In this document: positions 57,691 through 64,000 of the stretch, in pieces
Position numbering within the stretch: the first letter of the stretch is position 1
How the letters are laid out: each line of letters begins with the position of its first letter
Source of the DNA: Aegilops tauschii subsp. strangulata
Taxonomy: Eukaryota > Streptophyta > Magnoliopsida > Poales > Poaceae
NCBI RefSeq assembly: GCF_002575655.3
Contig: NC_053039.3
Location: 380,409,633 to 380,473,632, forward strand
Direction: 5' to 3'
Length of the DNA stretch: 64,000 nucleotides
Position numbers and translations under genes: made by a program
The notes under the pieces: model-generated
Database searches by the model: none
What the model was told of the DNA's origin: nothing
Seen by the model: the letters and a program-made list of their open reading frames with translations, nothing else

Positions 57691-60600
57691 AATGAATCTC
57701 GTCCTCGAGATTCGGTTGCTTGGGAAAACCACTCTGGATACTGACTCTTAAGGAACTCTTCCTGCTCCCAAGTTGCTTCTGACTCGGTGTGATGCTCTCA
57801 CTGAACTTTGAAAAATTTTCTGACTTTGCTGCGAGTGACCCTTTCCACTTGATCCAAAATTTTGGACGGTCTTTCTTCATAAGTTAAATCCCTTGCCAAT
57901 TCTATCTCAGCCATTGCAGTCCTTTTCTCAGGCGGGGATATGCATCGTCTCAATTGCGAAACATGGAACACATTATGTATTTCTGACAACTCTGGGGGTA
58001 GTTCCAGTTGATATGCAACCGTACCCACTCGAGACATAATTGGGAATGGACCAATGAATCTGGGTGCCAGCTTTCCACGAGTCTGAAATCGCTTAACTCC
58101 TTTCATAGGAGTGACTCGGAGGTACACATGTTCTCCGGGTTCAAAACTGACCTGCCGGTGCTTTGCATCATAATAACTCTTTTGACGGGATTTGGCCAAT
58201 TGCAGTCGGTCTCTGATTTCCCTGACTTGTTTCTCGGCTTCCATCATGAGATCGGTTCCGAAGATATGGCTATCTCCTGCTTGAGACCAATTTAGAGGAG
58301 TGCGGCACTTACGACCATATAGAGCTTCATAGGGTGAACTATTTAGACTGGTCTGGAAACTGTTGTTATACGAGAACTCGGTGTATGGTAAGCAATCTTC
58401 CCAGTTCGCCCCGTTGGCTAGCACACAGGCTCGCAACATATCTTCAAGTATTTGATTTACTCGCTCTGTCTGACCGTCTGTCTAGGGGTGATAAGCACTA
58501 CTATATTTTAGTGTTGTCCCCAAGGCTTGATGGAGGCGGGACCAGAAAGCGGAGGTAAACAAAGAACCTCGGTCGGAAGTGATAGTCCGGGGTACCCCAT
58601 GCAGACTGACGATTCTGGATACATACAGTTGCGCTAGTTCATTTGCTCTATATCTGGCGCTGACCGGGATGAAATGAGCAACCTTGGTTAGGGTGTCCAC
58701 TATAACCCAGATTGCGTCTTTGCCTCGCTGAGTCCCAGGCAATCCGGTGATGAAGTCCATGCAAACATCATCCCATTTCCATTGTGAAACTGGCAGTGGT
58801 TGGAGAAGTCCGGCTGGCTTCTGATGCTCTGCTTTCACCTTGTTGCATATGTCGCAACAGGCTACAAAATAGGCAATGTCTTTCTTCATCCCATTCCACC
58901 AGAATATTTGTTTAAGGTCTTCATACATTTTCGTACTTCCCGGATGAATGGAATACGAGGATTCGTGTGCTTCTGACAAGATTTTCCTCTTCAAGTCCGG
59001 TTGATTTGGTACACAAATTCGTCCACGGAATCGGAGGGTACCGAAGTTGTCCTTGAAGAAATCTGGGGGCTGCCTTGCATGTTTTTGTAGCTTGGCGTCA
59101 TCTGGCTGGGCCTTGCGGATTTCCATCTCAAGTGTGGGGGTAACTCCCAAAATATTAGTGAGGTCAGCATCCACAATGACCAAGTTGAACTGAGCGATCT
59201 CCTCCTGAAGTTTGGTAGGCAATGATTTTAACATGACATTTAAGCTGACGGGCTTTCGACTGAGCGCATCGGCAACGACGTTGGCCTTGCCTGGATGGTA
59301 ATTTATTCCAAGGTCATAATCTTGACCAACTCTAACCATCTTCGCTGACGGAGATTTAAATCTGGCTGAGTGAAGATGTACTTGAGGCTTTTGTGGTCGG
59401 TAAAAATTTGGCACCTTTTTCCAATGAGATAGTGTCTCCAAATTTTTAATGCATGAACCACTGCAGCCAATTCCAAATCATGAGTAGGATAATTTCCCTC
59501 ATGTGGTCGTAGTTGTCGTGATGCATAGGCTACCACCTTGCCGTCTTGCATCAATACACAACCAATACCTTGTCTGGAGGCATCGCAGTACACGTTGAAG
59601 CTGCGATAAATGTCTGGAAGAGTCAATACGGGTGCGGTTGTCAGACGTGTCTTTAGCTCATAAAAACTCTTCTCACAGTCCTTGGTCCACTCAAACTTTG
59701 TATCCTTTTTGAGCAGTTCCGTCATAGGTTTAGCAATTTTGGAAAACCCTTCAATGAAACGATGATAGTATCCAGCTAATCCAAGGAAACTCCGGATCTG
59801 TGTTACAGTCGTGGGCGGTACCCAATCAAGCACATCCTTTACTTTGCTCGGGTCCACGGCTATGCCTTCGGCGGATAGTACATGCCCGAGAAACCCAACT
59901 TGCTTGAGCCAAAATTCGCACTTACTGAACTTGGCATATAGCTGATGGTTGCGGAGCCGTTGTAGCACTGCCCGGAGGTGATCCTTATGCTCTTCTTCAC
60001 TCTTGGAGTAAATGAGGATGTCGTCGATAAAGACTACCACAAATTTGTCGAGGAAGTCCATGAACACCTTGTTCATCATATGCATGAAGAAGGCAGGGGC
60101 ATTGGTGAGACCAAAGGACATCACAGTATATTCGTGAAGACCGTATCGTGTAGTGAATGCGGTCTTTGGAATATCTTCCCTTTTAATCTTGAGCTGATGA
60201 TACCCGGTCCGTAAATCGATTTTTGAGAATACTTTAGCCCCACTGAGCTGATCGAACAGATCATCAATCCTTGGCAGTGGGTATTTATTTTTGATGGTGA
60301 CCTCATTCAGCTGGCGATAATCTATGCACATACGGAGACTGCCATCCTTTTTACCCTCGAAGATTGCAGGTGACCCCCACGGTGAAGAGCTGGGACGAAT
60401 ATAACCTTTCCGGAGTAATTCGTCAAGCTGTTTCTTTAGTTCCACTAATTCTGATGAGGGCATCCGGTAATACTTCTTGTATAATGGTGCGGTTCCGGGC
60501 ACAAGATCTATGGCAAATTCCAGTTCCCGATCTGGTGGCATGCCTGGCAGTTCTTCTGGAAACACATCAGGGTACTCACTGACCACAGGAATAAATTCCA

Positions 60601-62143
60601 ATTTGACCATAGCAGTGCACACTAGTACTGGCTTGGGTATATGCTTGCGAGCATAGAATTTGGTGAGCTACCCATTCAGACTGGTTAAATTGACTTCTCG
60701 GGTTGCACAGTTTATACAAACTTGATATTTGGTCAGCTAATTCATTCCCAATATAATATCCAACTGTTCAGACTCAATGATTATCAGAGATGTTGGAAAG
60801 TGGACCCCGTTGATATTGATCTCCAGATCGCGGCAGACTAGATTGCTCTTGATTATAGATCCCGGGGTTTGTACCAGCATATTTTTTCCCAAAATTGTGC
60901 AAGGAAAATTGTTTTGGGCGGCAAAACTCCGAGAAATAAAAGAATGGGAAGCCCCAGAGTCAAATAAAATTACTACAGGTATGTCATTAACAAAAAACAT
61001 ACCAATGACGACTTCTGGCTTCTCTTGGGATTCATCGGCGGAGATATGATTCACGTGCCCAGTGAAGTTTTGCTGGGTTGGCCCTGACTCCATATAGTTG
61101 ACTTGTGGCTTGCTCAGCGCATTCACTCTGTGGTTCTTGGGGCACTGTTTGGCATAATGTCCGGGCTGCCCGCAAGTGAAACAAGAATTATTGCGCTGCC
61201 GCTCCTCATGCATTGGATTGGCCACAACATTCTTGACTTGAGTGGTGGTCTTGTTAACATTCTGCTGCCAATTTGGCCGGTATTCCACCTGAGTCTGCTG
61301 CCAGGTACGAGCCTTTTGCATAGGTTGCCCATCCTTCTTTGGCTCAAACTTGCGCTTGTTGTCGTTAACAGGCCTATTATCTGATATAAGCTTGTGTTCC
61401 CGTTCAGCAATGAATGACTTGTCTACCAGAGTTTGGAAATCCGTGAAATCAAACATACTGAGAGCACACCGAAGTTGCGGATTTAAACCTCCAAGAAATC
61501 TGTCCATCTTCCTTTCTTCGGTGGCTACGTCATACAGAGAGTAACGAGCCAGATGATTGAATTTTTGCAGATACTCAGCCAGAGATTGATTTCCTTGGAC
61601 AAGCGCGAGAAATTCACGCTGCTTGGCCTTCATAACTCCAGTAGGGATGTGATATTTGCGGAACTTATCCTTGAATTTTTCCCAGGTGACTTCCTCATTA
61701 ATCGGCCACATGGCTTTTGTATTTTCCCACCATATGGCAGCTGCGCCTTCAAGGTAATGGGTTGCAAATGGGACTTTATCATTTCCTTCAGTACAGGCAA
61801 TCTCAAGCTTTTTCTCCATGGTGCGCAACCAATCGTCTGCATCCAATGGGTCAACAACCTGACTGAAATTGGGTAAATTGGTCCTCTGAAAATCTGACAG
61901 CTTTGAGTGATGTCCATTCTGATTTCCATTTTGTCCAACTATAGCTTGCACACTTCTCAATATTTCAATCAGATCATTGTTCCTTTTTTCTTCAAACATA
62001 CGCAGAACTTGATCGGTGGAGGGAGGATCAGGCGGAGGAGGTGGTGGCTGAACGTACGGCTCGGGAGAATATCCTGCCTGTCGTGCGGAACGACGAACAG
62101 GAGTTCCCTCACAAACGTTGCTACTGCCGCCTCCCTGCGTCAT
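57687..62143 (-). pseudogene. Gypsy B gag-pol polyprotein with chromodomain, four nonsense codons and one frameshift
   Basis: Starts at ATG 62143 (MTQGGGSSNV), downstream of an acceptor-like AATAGG. Blocks in order: gag (PLDADDWLRTMEKKL; YLQKFNHLARYS), zinc knuckle CFTCGQPGHYAKQC, protease FDSGASHSF, RT with FIDDIL, RNase H ([13 protein letters not shown]), integrase ([36 protein letters not shown]-type end in the next frame part) and a chromodomain ending RGRDSF. Lesions: TAG at 60737-60739 after LGMN, TAG at 60668-60670, loss of one G near 59321 after ELVK, TAG at 58482-58484 in the integrase HPQTDG motif and TGA at 57798-57800 where Trp opens the chromodomain core. Length after these is about 1,485 codons, normal for the clade. 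Confidence 0.92.
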
Positions 62144-62404
62144 CCTATTGAGTATTTTCCCAAGGCAACGAAATCGAGATGAGGGACATCCAAGAATAAA
62201 ATTGGGGAAAAGCCAGTAACAATTCTCGAAAAAAAACAAAAGAGCGAAGAGAATACGGCGATTAAAGTCCCATCATAATTATACATAGACTCATACATGA
62301 AAATTTAACATCCTGACTGGTTCCACTACTCTCATACATGAAGCATCATGACTCGTACAACTACATCCGTACACCATCTAGACGACTGCGAATACTCAAA
62401 GACA

Positions 62405-63217
62405 CTACTGCTCTGCTGGTGCTGCGGTGTCCTCCCCTGAAGCGGTCTCAGATCCCGAACTGACGTGGTTAACGGAAACCTCCGGGTTAAAGGTAACACG
62501 ACGACGCTGCCTCGAGGGCTCTCCCTCAGGGGCAGGGGTAGGATGAAGCATCGAGACTGCAGGAATAGCAAGAGGTGAGACCCACTCGGCAGGAGTAATG
62601 AGAGGGTTCACGGCCGGAACGCCTGTGCTACTCGGGGGAGTAACCGGCGAAATAGGGGAGCTAGAGCTAACTGGGACATAAGGGGTAAATCCCAATGAGG
62701 ATGGAGTAATGGTGGATCTAGTAGTGATCAAGGTAGCGGCTAAAGCAGTACGGGCACGAGTCAGCTCTCGAGCCAGCTCGTGGATCATCAGATAGCTAGT
62801 AGTGATATAGCGAGCAAGATGGCTAGCAACACTATCAGACTCTGGGTTAACGAGAGGAAAACGGACACGACCGTTGTCGTGCAGAGATGGGTAGTAATAG
62901 AATCCTGGGTGATGCTGCATTTGAACCTCGGTATAACAAAGCTCGACAAGGATCTCAAATGCGGCAAACTGGACAGCCTGAGAAGCGGTGGAGGCGTAAC
63001 TGCTCCGAGAAGTGCGAGTGTAAGAGCCGGAATCGGAACTGGTGCGCAGAGTAACCACTGCATGATACTCATACACTGAGTCTGCTAGACGCTCCCGGTA
63101 CACACGGTAGACTGGTTCGTCTCCGTGAGGGTACAGCCGACGCCACACGTTGCGGAGAAGGTGCGGTGACGTGTACGACATTAACTGCAACTGGCACGGA
63201 TACGGCACCGGAGCCAT
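62405..63217 (-). CDS. Accessory ORF of Gypsy B with dsRNA-binding-domain-like N-terminus, intact
   Basis: 270 residues, unbroken, starting ATG 63217 directly after a GTGAGTGTAG acceptor-like string. It lies between primer-binding site and gag on the same strand. Residues about 19-93: LLRNVWRRL, EPVYRVYRE, EYHAVVTLRT, a Ser/Thr/Tyr-rich loop, then ASQAVQFAAFEILVEL. This repeats the dsRNA-binding-like order seen in Gypsy A. A second conserved part has ARYITTSYLMIHELARELTR. The tail is Pro/Ser/Thr-rich (VTPPSSTGVP), then QRRRVTFNPE. The protein is diverged from that of Gypsy A but equal in order and position. It is intact while gag-pol next to it carries five lesions. Function unknown; nucleic-acid binding is inferred. 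Confidence 0.62.
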   Translation of the reverse strand: MAPVPYPCQLQLMSYTSPHLLRNVWRRLYPHGDEPVYRVYRERLADSVYEYHAVVTLRTSSDSGSYTRTSRSSYASTASQAVQFAAFEILVELCYTEVQMQHHPGFYYYPSLHDNGRVRFPLVNPESDSVASHLARYITTSYLMIHELARELTRARTALAATLITTRSTITPSSLGFTPYVPVSSSSPISPVTPPSSTGVPAVNPLITPAEWVSPLAIPAVSMLHPTPAPEGEPSRQRRRVTFNPEVSVNHVSSGSETASGEDTAAPAEQ

Positions 63218-63368
63218 CTACACTCACAACCATTAATAGGTTAGCATAAAAATAATAATCAAATGACTATAATGCAACAACCAGCTATAACTGCTACCGA
63301 CACTCACATTTACTCGTGTCTAGCGTCCAGTTAACACGTCGTAGTCTAGTGTGGCCTACAGTCAGCGC

Positions 63369-63381
63369 GGCTCTGGTACCA
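63369..63381 (-). other. Primer-binding site, Gypsy B
   Basis: Minus strand TGGTACCAGAGCC, close to the tRNA-Met complement, five bases inside the 5' LTR boundary. Confidence 0.82.
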
Positions 63382-63386
63382 ACCGT

Positions 63387-64000
63387 TGTGGCACCCCGGC
63401 TCAGAGCGACCGGTTTACCCTGCATTGCCAACCCAGAGATCATGTCTTCTGGCAACACACAACATATTGGTACAGAAAACAACCGCTTTATTGATGCTAG
63501 CGGAACAGAGTTCATATTACAACAGTGGTCGAGGCCAAGCGGCACACACGGTGCGGCGGAACAATATGTACATTATTTAGTGAACATAAAGGGGCCTCGA
63601 CTCGAACAACTACGTGGCAGCGGAATAACGTCGTAGCGGAAGCTCCATATCACAGGGACACTGATGTGGACACGATCTAAACTCGAACAGCGCTCCTTTC
63701 CAATGGGACTTTCCTGAAATCTGGCATGACACGCCAGGTCAGTACATTGAATGTACTTGCAAGCTCACAAGAAGCATAATCATAATGACAAACAATATCA
63801 TGATATTTAATCAATTATTAGTAATGCAACATTATATGTCAACATGCTGTGATCAAGCCCGAACGTCCCTCAGGACAGCTTACCAACTGTGATCATCTCT
63901 GGACCACAAACACACCACCATAGTGGTCTTTCTCAAGAACAACTCGTGATCCTTACAGAACCACGACCATCATTTGGTCCCAAATAACCTCGATGGCCTT
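63387..64000 (-). repeat. 5' LTR of Gypsy B, partial
   Basis: The LTR runs past the window end. It is the direct copy of 53962 onward. Confidence 0.9.

Larger units (their letters stand above)
53962..64000 (-). mobile_element. Gypsy LTR retrotransposon B (Tekay-like chromovirus), minus strand, 5' LTR runs out of the window
   Basis: On the minus strand the order is 5' LTR (63387 to beyond 64000), primer-binding site, accessory ORF, gag-pol with chromodomain, polypurine tract and 3' LTR (53962-57674). LTRs run TGTGACAGCC to GGGGTGCCACA. The base string GGATA (53957-53961) is the likely target duplication, but its partner is outside the window. Same architecture as Gypsy A but a different family by LTR sequence. 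gag-pol has four stops and a frameshift. Confidence 0.92.

Overview
The window is nuclear DNA from a large-genome grass, almost certainly a Triticeae species (wheat, barley or relative). It holds Angela/WIS/BARE-1-type Copia LTR retrotransposons, Tekay-like chromodomain Gypsy elements with 3.7-kb LTRs, Stowaway MITEs and a Mutator-like element (MULE). These are nested in and around a small gene island of F-box genes. No bacterial, organellar or viral replicon features were seen.

Layout. 1-302: decayed Gypsy pol fragment. 308-9058: complete Angela-type Copia element (+, TSD CACAT), gag-pol broken by two stops. 9064-10608: old sequence with an RNase H-like pseudogene and a 58-bp Stowaway MITE. 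10618-25933: complete MULE with 194-bp TIRs and a perfect 9-bp TSD (TTTCCTCAT). It carries two convergent genes, a zf-GRF/transmembrane protein gene (+) and a MuDR-type transposase gene (-). A second, very young Angela element (14586-23363, -, TSD GTTAG) splits the transposase. 27053-28321: GC-rich F-box gene. 28586-29311: probable Helitron. 30202-32519: second F-box gene with normal base composition and four small 3' exons. 32930-33400: relic of a third F-box copy carrying a Stowaway MITE. 33881-34341: decayed NAM-associated/PIF-Harbinger-like coding fragment. 34342 to beyond 53961: old, heavily mutated Copia element. Its gag is split by a complete 13.3-kb Gypsy element (37425-50714, TSD TGGAG), and its RNase H region by another Gypsy element (53962 to beyond the window end, -).

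Boundaries of the complete elements are supported by matching target-site duplications read directly from the sequence. The order of events can be partly read from nesting. The MULE came before Angela copy 2. The old Copia element came before both Gypsy elements. LTR comparison by eye suggests Angela copy 2 (about 5 substitutions per 1.72 kb) is younger than Angela copy 1 (about 25).

The two most interesting signals are these. (1) The MULE has a MuDR-like convergent two-gene layout, but its second gene encodes a GRF-zinc-finger protein with a C-terminal membrane segment. (2) Both Gypsy elements carry an extra ORF between the primer-binding site and gag, and its N-terminal half has a double-stranded-RNA-binding-domain-like pattern. 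Host genes supported here are the two F-box genes. Everything else is transposon or decayed sequence.
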